NCBI GenBank assembly: GCA_964599285.1
Contig: CAZREI010000011.1
Coordinates: forward strand, 1 to 34,683
Length of the DNA: 34,683 bases
Direction: 5' to 3'
Origin: VGLO01 sp964599285
GTDB taxonomy: Bacteria > Patescibacteriota > Minisyncoccia > Minisyncoccales > Staskawiczbacteraceae
Under the pieces are notes generated by a model that did no database searches, was not told the origin of the DNA, and was given only the letters and a program-made list of their open reading frames with translations. Shown piece after piece: positions 15,309 to 24,081 of the stretch (its first letter is position 1; every line of letters begins with the position of its first letter). The translations under genes were made by a program, and so were the position numbers.

Positions 15309-15484
15309 GGAGTAATCACGAATATACAAATTTTAGAACAATATACAAATGTTACTAATATACGAATGTGAAGATTGCTTCGGTCGCGCCGGCCCCGTGG
15401 GGCCGGCGCCTCGCAATGACGACGAGATTCGTATATTTGTAAAATTTGTATATTTGACCGTATTGGTATATTCGTGACTACTCC
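15309..15484. repeat. Nested palindromic element, TATACGAAT family with G/C core
   Basis: The arms GGAGTAATCACGAATATAC (15309-15327) and GTATATTCGTGACTACTCC (15466-15484) differ by one base. Between them are further ATATACAAAT/ATTTGTATAT repeats and a nested ATTGC..GCAAT element with a perfect 11-bp G/C stem (15386-15409). The same family lies at 34566-34683 and, more distantly, 25501-25585. Confidence 0.8.
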
Positions 15485-15487
15485 TGG

Positions 15488-17380
15488 TCATGAACGAAAA
15501 ATTTCTAAAAACGTCTTACTCGGAATATTGACGCTTCCTTTTTCTTTCATCAGCTTTTTGCCTTTTTTCTGCTTTTCCAAAAGTTTTTTCTTGCGCGACT
15601 TGTCGCCGCCATACAAGTAGCCGGTTACATCTTTGCGGCGAGCCGAAATGGTTTCGCGGGCAATGACTTTGCCGCCGATGACGGCCTGAATGGCAACCGA
15701 AAACTGCTGGGGCGGCAAGGCAGTTTTTAATTTTTCTACCAATTTTTTGCCTTGCTCGTAAGCATCTGACTCTTCCACAATTCTGCTAAAAGCTTCTTCG
15801 GGTTTGCCGGCAATCCAAATTTCCATTTTTACCAATTGAGCCGGCCGATAGCCCAGCATGGTGTAATTAAGCGATGCGTAGCCCTGGCTGGTGCTTTTTA
15901 TTTTGTCATACAAATTTGCCACAATGGCCCGCAACGGCGCCTCGTATTTTATAATCGCCCTTTCGGCCGACAAATAATCTGTTTCCAAATAGTTGCCGCC
16001 CACGTCGCCCAGCACGTCCATTAATTTGCCCAAGTAACTTGATGGCGCGATAATTTCCAGTAAAACCCAAGGCTCTTGCATGGCCGCAATGGCGCTTGGA
16101 TCTGGCCAATCGGACGCGGAATAAATCGTGCGTTCCTGGCCACGACTATCAGAAATTTTGTAAATAACCGACGGCGTGGAAATCACCAACCCCAAATTAA
16201 ATTCGCGCTCCAGCCTTTCAGAAATAATTTCCACGTGCAACGTCCCCAAAAATCCGCAGCGAAATCCACGACCCAGCGCTTCTTTCATTTCCGGTTCATA
16301 GACCAGCGCCGGATCCTGCAATTTTAATTTTGACAAAGCAACTTTCAGTAAATCAAACTCATCGGGATTTTCCGGATAAAAACTGGCAAAAACCATCGGC
16401 ACCGGCTCTGCATAGCCAGGCAAAGGCAAAACCGGTAGACGCCCGACGTCTACGGATTTTGCTATGGTATCACCGACCCTGACCTTGCCCGGTTCTTTAA
16501 TTCCCGTGGCAATATAGCCAATTTCACCCGTAAAAATTTCCGGTTGCGGGCTGATGGCCGGATTTAAATATCCCAATTCTTTTATTTCAGCTTGGGCTTT
16601 GGCAGCCAGCAGTTCAATTTTTTCGCGGTCTTTAATGCTTCCGTCTATGACCCGCACCAGTGCCAGCACGCCCTTGAATGCGTCGTAGGTAGAATCAAAA
16701 ATAAGAGCACGGAAGGGTGCTCGCTCATCTCCACCATTCACCAATTCCATGGAATTGGTGAATGGTGGAGGTATCTTTTCAATAATTGCCTTTAAAACCG
16801 CTTCCACGTTGGTGCCGTTTTTGGCTGAAATTTTGATAACCGTTTCGGGGGCGATGCCAAGCACATTAGCCAATTCCTGGCAGCATTCATCAACCCGCGC
16901 CGCTGGCATATCAATTTTATTGACCACCGGAATAATCACCAGGTTCTGCTTTTTTGCTAGCTCGATGTTAGCCAGCGTTTGAGCCTGAATGCCCTGCGTT
17001 GCATCCACCAAAAGTACCGCACCTTCCACCGCCGCCAACGACCGCGAAACTTCATAGGAAAAATCCACGTGCCCAGGAGTATCCACCAAATTCAATACGT
17101 AAGTTCTATCGCTTCGCTTGTTCAAACCGTTGAAGTCGTTCAAGTCGCCTTGAACGGTTTGAACGGTTTGATCGTTTTGAACCATATACATCATTCTTAC
17201 CGGCTTTAGTTTGATGGTAATCCCCTTTTCTTTTTCCAATTCCATGCTATCCAAAAATTGTGGTGTAATTTTATTATGGACAATAGTTTGAGTCATATCC
17301 AAAAGCCGGTCAGATAAAGTTGACTTTCCATGGTCAATGTGCGCGATAATGGCAAAGTTACGAATATGTTCTTGACTCAT
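15488..17380 (-). CDS. lepA: Elongation factor 4 (LepA), ribosomal back-translocase GTPase
   Basis: LepA remodels stalled ribosomes and moves tRNAs backwards. G-domain motifs: AHIDHGKST (G1), DTPGHVDF (G3), NKIDMP (G4). The LepA-specific C-terminus is present (VTGYLYGGDKSRKKKLLEKQKKGKK). The start is ATG at 17380, overlapping the upstream peptidase stop as ATGA; the frame upstream to 17407 belongs to the peptidase end. Two insertions relative to ordinary LepA are each encoded by palindromic DNA: about 20 residues before TYVLNLVDTPGHVDF (VQTVQGDLNDFNGLNKRSD, 17120-17185), and FTNSMELVNGG before the APFRALIFDS motif (16729-16770). Both lie in loops outside the GTP-binding motifs, so the protein is probably functional. 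Confidence 0.95.
   Translation of the reverse strand: MSQEHIRNFAIIAHIDHGKSTLSDRLLDMTQTIVHNKITPQFLDSMELEKEKGITIKLKPVRMMYMVQNDQTVQTVQGDLNDFNGLNKRSDRTYVLNLVDTPGHVDFSYEVSRSLAAVEGAVLLVDATQGIQAQTLANIELAKKQNLVIIPVVNKIDMPAARVDECCQELANVLGIAPETVIKISAKNGTNVEAVLKAIIEKIPPPFTNSMELVNGGDERAPFRALIFDSTYDAFKGVLALVRVIDGSIKDREKIELLAAKAQAEIKELGYLNPAISPQPEIFTGEIGYIATGIKEPGKVRVGDTIAKSVDVGRLPVLPLPGYAEPVPMVFASFYPENPDEFDLLKVALSKLKLQDPALVYEPEMKEALGRGFRCGFLGTLHVEIISERLEREFNLGLVISTPSVIYKISDSRGQERTIYSASDWPDPSAIAAMQEPWVLLEIIAPSSYLGKLMDVLGDVGGNYLETDYLSAERAIIKYEAPLRAIVANLYDKIKSTSQGYASLNYTMLGYRPAQLVKMEIWIAGKPEEAFSRIVEESDAYEQGKKLVEKLKTALPPQQFSVAIQAVIGGKVIARETISARRKDVTGYLYGGDKSRKKKLLEKQKKGKKLMKEKGSVNIPSKTFLEIFRS
16729..16770. 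repeat. Perfect 42-bp palindrome inside lepA
   Basis: CTCCACCATTCACCAATTCC is followed directly by its exact reverse complement with CCATGG at the centre. It is translated as part of FTNSMELVNGG, a stretch absent from ordinary LepA. Confidence 0.85.
17120..17185. repeat. TTGAACGGTTTGAA-type repeat inserted in lepA
   Basis: The stretch carries several copies of TTCAAACCGTT and its complement AACGGTTTGAA, with palindromic ends around TTGAACGACTTCAA. It encodes the extra VQTVQGDLNDFNGLNKR segment. Confidence 0.65.
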
Positions 17381-19191
17381 GACTTTTTCGCTTGGTCTAA
17401 AACCCACTCCTTATACTTTTTTGCCATGGCTTCAAAGCTCTTGCGGCTGTTGGCTATTTCTTGCTTGCCATGCATCATGCGAATGGTGGCATTAAGGTTT
17501 ACCGGGCCTTTGTGTGGTTTCACTTTTTCTAATCTTTTTATTTTTTGTTTTGCTTTGGCAATTGCTTTTTCAACCGGTAAGGTGACTTCTTGTAAAAACG
17601 CTTTGGTGGAAAGGGGTTTGCCGGTTGCCAGTTTTACAAATTCCTTAAAGTTTTTGCTGGCGCCAAGCTTCCAAACTTTGGCCATTTCGCGACCCACATT
17701 TTTATTATCAACAATGTAGCCGTATTTTTGGTAAAAATACTGCCGCCACTGGGTCAACGCCAATTCCGCCAAACCGTAATTATGATACGACCCCGAACTT
17801 TCCCACGAGTAAATATGCGGAATGTTTAACGCCGACAACGAGTCTTCCGACATATCAAAATACTTTTTATAATTTTTACGGGCAATGGCCAGTACTTTTG
17901 CGCCATTCAAATTACCAGCTTCATATACTTCCCTTTCAAACTGCGAAACAAACAAAATGGAATTTAACCGCGAGGGTTGCAACAAATGCAATTTTCTGAT
18001 TTTGCGTTCAAATAATTCAAACGGGTAATTTTGACCTTGAGAATTTTTTGCGTAGCGCGTGCGCCAGTCAATGCCTGAAAATAGCGAATCCAAAAACATG
18101 CTTTGCGTTTCGGCCCAAGCGGTGGACATGGGCGCGTATTCCTGATTTAAAATAACATCCCAATTTTCTGCATTTAACAAATGTGCCGCGTGCCCGCCTT
18201 CGTGAAACAGCGTATTGTATCCCTGCACGCCGCTGCCCGCTTGCCCCGCCACCACGTTGCAAGTGAAGTTTGAGGTGGCCGGCAAACGACGAGAGCCATC
18301 AAAATGCACTAACATTGGCCAATGGCAAAACCCATTATTCCACTTGCCCTTTCTGTCTAGTAAATCTAGCGTTAGCGTGCCTTTTTTATAATCAATGCCA
18401 AGCGCGGCAAACGATTGCCCCCACCGCAAAATCGCGTCGTCAAATTGAAAATACGGATCTTCTTCTTTAGTAAAATCGCCCGACATCATAAAGCCAAAAT
18501 TCCACGGTTTTCGCAGCCCCGGTTTAGACTTTTCTAACTTTTCAATATCGGCAAAGACATATTTGGTTTTTTGATACAAAGTATCAAACAATGAAAACAG
18601 CTCTTTTTTGGTCATGCCGTCTTCACTTTGCACTTTAAAATCGTAAAAATCCTGGTAGCCCAAAGCGCGCGCATATTTATTTCTTAGGCCAACCAAAATA
18701 ATATATTCTTTGATAAAATCTTTTGCCAGTTGTTCTCGCGCATCAAAACAAGTTTTGCGGATTTTTTCATCTGGGTGCGTTCCCATCATGGTGCGCATTT
18801 TCAGGGCCGAACAATCAACAAATTTTTTGGTGTAAGGATTGTGATACCCTTCTTTTCTTAGTGCTTTCTTTTTTAAAATTTCGGTTTCCAAGTTGCTAAT
18901 TTGGTTTTTTAGTTCTAATGCCTCTTGCGGCACCTGATACCGCCCAAAAAAATCTAACCAAATTTTCAAGCGATTTTTGTTTTTGCCTTTTGCGGTTTTT
19001 AGTAGACTTTTTACTGCTTGATAAAAATTGGCATTACTCCGAAACGTATCACGCGCCGCCAGCGCCTCGCCCATTTTTTCATCAACCGAATGGTCGCCCA
19101 TGTACGAAATCCAAAACAAATCCTCATACGTTTTATGAAGGCTAAGATATTGGCGATTGAGCTTTTCTAATAACATTGCGGCTTTATTCAT
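17377..19191 (-). CDS. M3-family zinc oligopeptidase
   Basis: This 604-residue cytosolic metallopeptidase has the zinc site FHEGGHAAHLL (HExxH, about residue 335) with the third-ligand region WAETQSMFLDSL about 25 residues on, and the PxxxY..GLY-like end (YIYSWESSGSYHNYGLAELALTQWR). No signal peptide is present. M3 enzymes degrade short peptides. The frame opens at 19227, but I start at MNKAAMLLEKLNRQYLSL (19191), where family-like helix begins. Its stop overlaps the lepA start by ATGA, so the two are translationally coupled. Confidence 0.85.
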   Translation of the reverse strand: MNKAAMLLEKLNRQYLSLHKTYEDLFWISYMGDHSVDEKMGEALAARDTFRSNANFYQAVKSLLKTAKGKNKNRLKIWLDFFGRYQVPQEALELKNQISNLETEILKKKALRKEGYHNPYTKKFVDCSALKMRTMMGTHPDEKIRKTCFDAREQLAKDFIKEYIILVGLRNKYARALGYQDFYDFKVQSEDGMTKKELFSLFDTLYQKTKYVFADIEKLEKSKPGLRKPWNFGFMMSGDFTKEEDPYFQFDDAILRWGQSFAALGIDYKKGTLTLDLLDRKGKWNNGFCHWPMLVHFDGSRRLPATSNFTCNVVAGQAGSGVQGYNTLFHEGGHAAHLLNAENWDVILNQEYAPMSTAWAETQSMFLDSLFSGIDWRTRYAKNSQGQNYPFELFERKIRKLHLLQPSRLNSILFVSQFEREVYEAGNLNGAKVLAIARKNYKKYFDMSEDSLSALNIPHIYSWESSGSYHNYGLAELALTQWRQYFYQKYGYIVDNKNVGREMAKVWKLGASKNFKEFVKLATGKPLSTKAFLQEVTLPVEKAIAKAKQKIKRLEKVKPHKGPVNLNATIRMMHGKQEIANSRKSFEAMAKKYKEWVLDQAKKS

Positions 19192-19224
19192 GAGAATTAT
19201 TGCTCGCTCTAAAACGCACACCAA

Positions 19225-19403
19225 CACGTGAATCTTGAAACCCTCTTATGAAAGAAAGGCAGGGTTTCAGGGCTTTTCTCCAAATTTGGGTTGGAAATTC
19301 GCAATAATTATTTTGCGTAGGCAAGCTACGCAAAATAATTCTATCAAATTTCCACCTTCCAAATTTGAAGAAAATCCCAAGAAAGGTTTTCAAGATTCAC
19401 GTG
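19225..19403. repeat. Nested palindromic element, family A copy 3
   Basis: The outer arms CACGTGAATCTTGAAACC (19225-19242) and GGTTTTCAAGATTCACGTG (19385-19403) enclose TTTGGGTTGGAAATT/AATTTCCACCTTCCAAA and a central ATTATTTTGCGTAG/CTACGCAAAATAAT hairpin. The motifs GCAATAAT and ATTCTATCA again stay unpaired. The right arm encodes the last residues and stop codon of murJ. Confidence 0.8.
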
Positions 19404-21042
19404 TAAATCGATTAACAAAATACGCCAGCGTGGTAATTTCGGGCAAACGCAACAGGTATGCCATTGCTCCGTAAGCCGCCCACCCTACAACGCCCACTAC
19501 TACCGTTTGAATAAACATCACCATAAACGTGGTGCTGCCCAAAAATCCGCCAAAAATTTGGCGAGCTCCGTAAGCAACCACCACGACAACCATCGTAGCA
19601 AAAAATATTTTATGGGCGAATTGATGTAAGGGTTGATAGCGAATTTCTTTGACATACACGCGCAAGAATATAAGCAACAAAACAATTTGAATAATGGCAT
19701 CAAGAGAAATGGCCAGCGGCAATGCTAAAATTTGGAAATACCGGATGTCTTGCACCTTCAAGGCAATGGCTACCCAATTGGCAAAGGTGGTTGGATTGCG
19801 AAACGCGTGCACAAAGTAATAAGCCAGAGCCGGCAAAATGACAATGCTAACTAAGCTTACCGCTGTGGGAATCAAAGTATTTTTCATCGCATAAAAAGCT
19901 TTGGAAACCAAGTACACCAGTCCCTGCGCGAACAGGCCAACCATGAAAATGCCAAAACAAGCGGCGGTCAGGCGGGTTTGAGTCCAGTCAACCTGCGAAG
20001 TTCCAAAAACAATGCGGACCAAATGAGCCCGCAGCAAAAAAGCCAAGGCGCTGGCTGGGATGATCAAAAACAGAATCTGACGAAACGAAGCGTAAAACTT
20101 TTCTAAAAAATCTTGCTTGTCTTGCCTTGAAATGGCCAGCGACAAGGCCGGGAAAACGGCGGTGGCAAAGGGAATCGCCACCAGCCCCACCATGGGAGCC
20201 GACAGGTCGTTAGCCCAGTTAAACATGGTTACCGACCCGACCAGTAACGTAGAACCGATGGCGGTAATAATGATAAAATTTACCTGGCTGGCCGTCAGCC
20301 CAATGGCTCGTGGAATGGTTAATTTGACCGTTTGCAGAAAATCTTTTTCCAAAAAATTACATACCGGCTTGTAGGTAAATCCGATGCTCACCAACGAAGG
20401 AATTTGAATAACCAAATGCAAAAAAGCGCCAAGCACAATTCCAAAAGCCAAGCCCTTAATGCCGAAGATTGGCACAAAAAAAATGACACCAATAATGGAA
20501 CCCAAATTATATACAATGGGAGCCAGCGACGTAATCAAAAAACGCTTAAACACCATTAAAACGGCAGAAATAATATTGCTAATTCCCAACAAGATGGGAC
20601 TTACAAACATGATCCGGGTGAGCATGACCGTCGTTGCCTGTTTTTGCAGAGAAAATCCTGGGGCAATTAACCTGATGAGCTGGGGCGAAACCACAAACAA
20701 AATGCCGCAAACGCCAACTAAAATAATCGTTGCCACATTTAAAAAATTTGCTAAATAGGCAAAAGCTTTTTCTTTGTTCTCTACCAAATTCTGGGTAAAA
20801 ATGGGAATAATGGCAACACTGATAGCTCCCATCATTAAAACAAGCGCCACAAAATCGGGAATGCGAAAAGCGGTGTAGTAGACGTCCAGGGAATTCCCGA
20901 CGCCAAACGTGCCGCTCAATAAACGATCTCGCACCAGCCCCAAAAGAAAACTAGTGAAGGAAGCTGCCGAAATAATGCCGGCCGCCAAGCTGATTTTTTC
21001 AGTTTTGTGATTGGAAATTTTTTCCAGAAAATTTTTAACCAT
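19390..21042 (-). CDS. murJ: Lipid II flippase MurJ (MviN)
   Basis: MurJ flips the peptidoglycan precursor lipid II across the cytoplasmic membrane. The 550-residue protein has about 14 hydrophobic helices and family hallmarks in helices 1-2: SLLLGLVRDRLL-like SFTSFLLGLVRDRLLSGTFG, DVYYTAFRIPDFV, and MMGAISVAIIPIFTQ. The frame opens at 21111, but the first 23 residues overlap the rnpB promoter region and lack similarity; MVKNFLEKISNHK (21042) is the more natural start. The final residues NRFTRES come from the palindromic element at 19225-19403. It is divergent from rnpB. Confidence 0.9.
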   Translation of the reverse strand: MVKNFLEKISNHKTEKISLAAGIISAASFTSFLLGLVRDRLLSGTFGVGNSLDVYYTAFRIPDFVALVLMMGAISVAIIPIFTQNLVENKEKAFAYLANFLNVATIILVGVCGILFVVSPQLIRLIAPGFSLQKQATTVMLTRIMFVSPILLGISNIISAVLMVFKRFLITSLAPIVYNLGSIIGVIFFVPIFGIKGLAFGIVLGAFLHLVIQIPSLVSIGFTYKPVCNFLEKDFLQTVKLTIPRAIGLTASQVNFIIITAIGSTLLVGSVTMFNWANDLSAPMVGLVAIPFATAVFPALSLAISRQDKQDFLEKFYASFRQILFLIIPASALAFLLRAHLVRIVFGTSQVDWTQTRLTAACFGIFMVGLFAQGLVYLVSKAFYAMKNTLIPTAVSLVSIVILPALAYYFVHAFRNPTTFANWVAIALKVQDIRYFQILALPLAISLDAIIQIVLLLIFLRVYVKEIRYQPLHQFAHKIFFATMVVVVVAYGARQIFGGFLGSTTFMVMFIQTVVVGVVGWAAYGAMAYLLRLPEITTLAYFVNRFTRES

Positions 21043-21104
21043 AAAGTGTAAATCTATGAAGCAATCATAGTATTTTTTGAGGTATTTTACAACCACTAAA
21101 AAAC

Positions 21105-21133
21105 TTGACAAAAGATATTTGATCTGATAATTT
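21105..21133 (+). promoter_or_regulatory. Promoter of rnpB
   Basis: TTGACA (21105-21110) and TAATTT (21128-21133) are separated by exactly 17 bases. The predicted start lies about 7 bases downstream, at the first base of the RNase P RNA P1 helix (21140). Confidence 0.8.
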
Positions 21134-21139
21134 TAATAT

Positions 21140-21568
21140 GGATCGGTAAGGTGAGTGATTGCTGGTGGCGCAAGTCATCAGAGGAAAGTCCGAACTCCCA
21201 CTCTTTGAAAAAGGGTTAACATAATAGCGGCTAACGGCCGCCCATCGCAAGATGCGAGGTGCGAACAGAAACGGCTTGGGCTGAAAAGTCCGGCATTCCT
21301 TCGGGAATACTTTTGCAGAAATGCAAAAATGAAACGGCTAAATCCTTATTGGGTGCAAGAACAAACCCTTCGACAAGCTCAGGGTAAAGCCTGGAAAATT
21401 CATTTTATGGATTTTAAACTTGATGAAGGAGAAAAGTAGTTCGCCAGAGGCCCGCTTAGCGGGCCCAGAGGCAAGCAGTAATGTTTGTCCCAGATAGATA
21501 ATCACTAACCCGCCGTCGCTAAAGCTATGGCGGGTGATACAGAATTCGGCTTATAGCCTTGCCGATCC
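21140..21568 (+). ncRNA. rnpB: RNase P RNA, type A
   Basis: The catalytic RNA that trims tRNA 5' ends. P1 is formed by GGATCGGTAAGG (21140-21151) and CCTTGCCGATCC (21557-21568). Conserved regions present: GAGGAAAGTCCG (near 21181), GCGAACAGAAACGGC, GAAACGGCTAAATCC with GGGTGCAAG, AGATAGATAATCAC, and ATACAGAATTCGGCTTATAG near the 3' end. The 19-base palindrome CCCTTCGACAAGCTCAGGG (21366-21384) sits in a peripheral stem and also occurs in the ATPase gene at 25697-25715, so it is a mobile repeat accommodated in the RNA. Confidence 0.95.
21366..21384. repeat. Palindromic repeat inside RNase P RNA
   Basis: CCCTTCGACAAGCTCAGGG; an identical copy (reverse orientation) lies in a coding sequence at 25697-25715. 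Confidence 0.85.
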
Positions 21569-21604
21569 AACAAAAAATTCCATACACATGGAATTTTTTG
21601 TTGG
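21567..21604 (+). terminator. Terminator of rnpB
   Basis: A 17-bp stem (21567-21583 with 21588-21604) around the ACAC loop; its 3' arm contains six T residues. Confidence 0.8.
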
Positions 21605-21637
21605 TAAAATTATCAATGGCAGGTCCTTGACCTCACA

Positions 21638-21753
21638 CGTCATTGCGAGCCGCGTTAGCCTTTAGCCGCGAGCAAAGCGTGGCGGGAAGCAATCTTTTTA
21701 ACAACACCTGGATTGCCGCGTGTCCAGCTTGCGAGCCAGCACTCGCAATGACG
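21638..21753. repeat. ATTGCGAG-family palindromic element
   Basis: CGTCATTGCGAG (21638-21649) and CTCGCAATGACG (21742-21753) are perfect inverted arms, with AAGCAATC/GATTGC nested inside. It fills the gap between rnpB and rnhA. Confidence 0.75.
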
Positions 21754-21777
21754 AGAGACGAGAGATCACTTTAATCC

Positions 21778-22221
21778 TTAAAACAATTTCTGGCTTCCGA
21801 CTTGGGCGTCCAGCGTTTCATTGACCAGCCGGTCCGCTTCCCTATTTTTTTCTCGCGGGATGGCTTTGAATTTCACCGCCTTAAAATCAATTTTCAAATT
21901 CCATATTTCAATAAAAAACTTTTGGATCTTTTCGTTTTCCAATTTGTATTTTCCATTCATTTGATTAACCAACAATTCCGAATCGCTGCGCACTTCAACT
22001 TCGGCCACTTCCGCCATTTTTTTTCCGAACAATGCTTTGAACTTTTTTAAAGCAAAAATAACGGCCTGGTATTCGGCATCGTTGTTGGTTAATTGATCTC
22101 CCAAATACTCCCCGAACTTCTGAATAATTTCCTCTTTTTCATTGCAAAAAACCACCCCGATGGCAGCCTTGCCCGGATTTCCCCGCGACCCTCCGTCAGT
22201 ATAAATGATAATATGTTTCAT
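21778..22221 (-). CDS. rnhA: Ribonuclease HI
   Basis: The 147-residue enzyme removes RNA from RNA-DNA hybrids. All four acidic catalytic positions are visible: Asp in YTDGGSRGNPG (residue 9), Glu in TNNDAEYQAV (about 50), Asp in VRSDSELLV (about 80), and Asp in READRLVNE (about 132). The basic handle of E. coli RNase HI is reduced. The start is at 22221, with no clear RBS. A short inverted repeat (22240-22286) lies just upstream. Confidence 0.9.
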   Translation of the reverse strand: MKHIIIYTDGGSRGNPGKAAIGVVFCNEKEEIIQKFGEYLGDQLTNNDAEYQAVIFALKKFKALFGKKMAEVAEVEVRSDSELLVNQMNGKYKLENEKIQKFFIEIWNLKIDFKAVKFKAIPREKNREADRLVNETLDAQVGSQKLF

Positions 22222-22239
22222 AGTTTGATACTGCGAAAC

Positions 22240-22286
22240 GTGAGTCTTGAAACCCTGCCTTTTTATAAGGGGGTTTTAAGATTCAC
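22240..22286. repeat. Short palindrome with the outer arms of family A copy 3
   Basis: GTGAGTCTTGAAACCC (22240-22255) and GGGTTTTAAGATTCAC (22271-22286) match the ends of the element at 19225-19403, but the whole interior is missing. It looks like an internal-deletion derivative. Confidence 0.65.
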
Positions 22287-22298
22287 ATTGCAAAAAAC

Positions 22299-22326
22299 TT
22301 GACAAGCCTTATATCTTTGCTAAGAT
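22299..22326 (+). promoter_or_regulatory. Possible orphan promoter facing a terminator
   Basis: TTGACA (22299-22304) and TAAGAT (22321-22326), with a 16-base spacer, point to the plus strand. The next feature is the terminator at 22343-22384, so any transcript would be only about 50 bases, antisense to the 3' end of the NYN gene. Confidence 0.4.
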
Positions 22327-22342
22327 AAGATTAATACATACG

Positions 22343-22384
22343 AAAAAAACCCTTATGCGGTTCCGTCCGCATCGGGGGTTTTTT
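22343..22384 (-). terminator. Bidirectional terminator overlapping the NYN gene 3' end
   Basis: AAAAAAACCC and GGGGGTTTTTT flank an ATGCGG/CCGCAT stem. The stop codon of the NYN gene and its last residues (DADGTA) are encoded within the stem. Confidence 0.7.
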
Positions 22385-22880
22385 CTTTTACAAACTGTAA
22401 AATTAATCGCTGGTCGCTTACGTAAGCAATGGGAACATTCAGCCTTTTTAGCAGAATTGAACACACATTTTTGACATGAGGAGACAATATCGTTTTTAGC
22501 TTCTTGCGGTCATTGAGAAATTTTACCAAACTTGCGTAGTCGCCGTCACTTGAAACAATAACTGCTTTCTCAAATTTATTTTCATATGCATCCATTGTTG
22601 CTTGCAGCACCAAATCTGCATCACAATTTCCTTTAGGCTTACCATTGCCATCGTACACTACTTCCTTAAAAATTAAAGTAAAACCACATTCTTGAAGATA
22701 GGTGTATAAATCTTTATACTTTGGTATTAACCCAATAAAAATGTAAGCATTTTTTACACCATATTTTTCTAACAACCAAACTCGAAATCTTTTATAATCA
22801 AGTTTCCAGCCAAAACTAACAATGCCTTGATACAAATTAGCGCCGTCAATATAAGCAAAATTATTTTCCTTTAGGATCAT
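22353..22880 (-). CDS. NYN domain ribonuclease-like protein (LabA/DUF88 type)
   Basis: This 175-residue PIN-like protein has the acidic clusters of the NYN fold: FAYIDGANLYQG (N-terminal Asp), GNCDADLVLQATMDA, and VIVSSDGDYASLVKFL (paired Asp). Such proteins are metal-dependent RNases or RNA-processing factors. The gene starts inside the end of the DHH phosphoesterase gene (20-base overlap), so the two are translationally coupled, suggesting a shared role in nucleic-acid or nucleotide turnover. Confidence 0.85.
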   Translation of the reverse strand: MILKENNFAYIDGANLYQGIVSFGWKLDYKRFRVWLLEKYGVKNAYIFIGLIPKYKDLYTYLQECGFTLIFKEVVYDGNGKPKGNCDADLVLQATMDAYENKFEKAVIVSSDGDYASLVKFLNDRKKLKTILSPHVKNVCSILLKRLNVPIAYVSDQRLILQFVKEKTPDADGTA

Positions 22881-24030
22881 TTTGGGTATTGAAATATTTT
22901 ATTAGCCCTTCTCTGAATAAATCAAGATTCTCATTACTAACACGAAATCCCGATGCTTGCGCGTGGCCGCCGAAGGTTACCAGTAATTCTTTGCAGGTTT
23001 TCATAGCTGCCACCGAATCCATTCCTTTGGGTGCCCGCACCGACCCGCATGACTCGCTGTCCCCATACTTGAAAATAAAAGTAGGTTTTTGATATTTGGT
23101 GTATATAATAGAAGCTGCCGGGCCGGCCAAGAGTAGCTTCCAAGCGGGGTCACCCTCAAAAATAATCGGCGCGGTTGGTTTTTTTGCAATGCGACGCTCC
23201 ACCTCTTCACTGATTTGCTTGATTCTCATTTGCTTGTAATTGGTTTTTGACAGCAAATCCTGGGCCAATTCCATGCATTCACTTTTTGATGAGCTGGTCA
23301 GTAATTGATAAGATTCATTGTTAAAATCTATGGACTCGGCAGCATTGAGCGCGGAAATAACTTTATAAAATCCATTTGACAAGACTTCTCCTTCACCCAA
23401 AATATCCAAAAAAGCACGAAGCCCCGGTCGGAACGTATGCCTGATAGACCGCAGGCCTTCTTCAATAAACCGTTTATTATCTTCAATTTGCGCCACCATG
23501 TCCGATATGGTTGCCAGCGCCGTCAGTTCCAAAAAACTGTTTTTTAATTGCGCTGAAATATGGGGCCCCAATAACTCTTCTGCCAACTTAAAGGCCAGCC
23601 CAACGTTTGCCAAATAAGTCGCGCCGGATTGGTCGCCAGCTTGCTGCGGGTCAACCACAATTTGGGCCAAAGGAATTCCCTCCAGCACCTGATGGTGGTC
23701 AACGACAATCACCGAAAACCCCATGTCGTTTAACGCGGCAATTTCTTTGACATTGCTGATCCCCAAATCCAGGGTGATAAAAAGCGCCGGCGCGGCGCCT
23801 TGCACTTTTTGCAATGCCCTGGCGTTGATGCCATAGCCATCGTTTTCGCGGTCGGGAAACAATACCTGGCTTACTTGCCCGCCGATGTTGCCAATGGCCT
23901 CCCGTAAAATCACCGTGGAAGCAATGCCATCCAAATCTGAATCGCCATACAAAATAATTTTTTCGTTATTTGTTACAGCGAGCTTAATCCTTTGGGCAGC
24001 CTCTTGTAAATTTTTAATTTGATGTTGCAT
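22861..24030 (-). CDS. DHH/DHHA1 phosphoesterase, short RecJ-like
   Basis: This 389-residue protein has YGDSDLDGIAST (motif I), a central LDLGISN, the DHH signature VVDHHQ (about residue 115), and the C-terminal DHHA1 GGHAQASGFRV. RecJ cuts single-stranded DNA 5' to 3', but this protein lacks the extra OB domain of full-length RecJ and could act on short oligonucleotides. Within motif I the usual hDxDDG second acid is Leu (SDLDG), as in many RecJ-like proteins. Downstream it overlaps the NYN gene. Confidence 0.85.
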   Translation of the reverse strand: MQHQIKNLQEAAQRIKLAVTNNEKIILYGDSDLDGIASTVILREAIGNIGGQVSQVLFPDRENDGYGINARALQKVQGAAPALFITLDLGISNVKEIAALNDMGFSVIVVDHHQVLEGIPLAQIVVDPQQAGDQSGATYLANVGLAFKLAEELLGPHISAQLKNSFLELTALATISDMVAQIEDNKRFIEEGLRSIRHTFRPGLRAFLDILGEGEVLSNGFYKVISALNAAESIDFNNESYQLLTSSSKSECMELAQDLLSKTNYKQMRIKQISEEVERRIAKKPTAPIIFEGDPAWKLLLAGPAASIIYTKYQKPTFIFKYGDSESCGSVRAPKGMDSVAAMKTCKELLVTFGGHAQASGFRVSNENLDLFREGLIKYFNTQNDPKGK

Positions 24031-24049
24031 TAGTTATTTTTCTTCTTTG

Positions 24050-24081
24050 CTACTCCAATGTTCTCAAGAACATTAGAATAG
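24050..24081. repeat. Palindrome at the 3' end of the ArsR gene
   Basis: CTACTCCAATGTTCT then AGAACATTAGAATAG around CA. It differs from the upstream copy by two G-to-A changes in the right arm. Confidence 0.8.
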
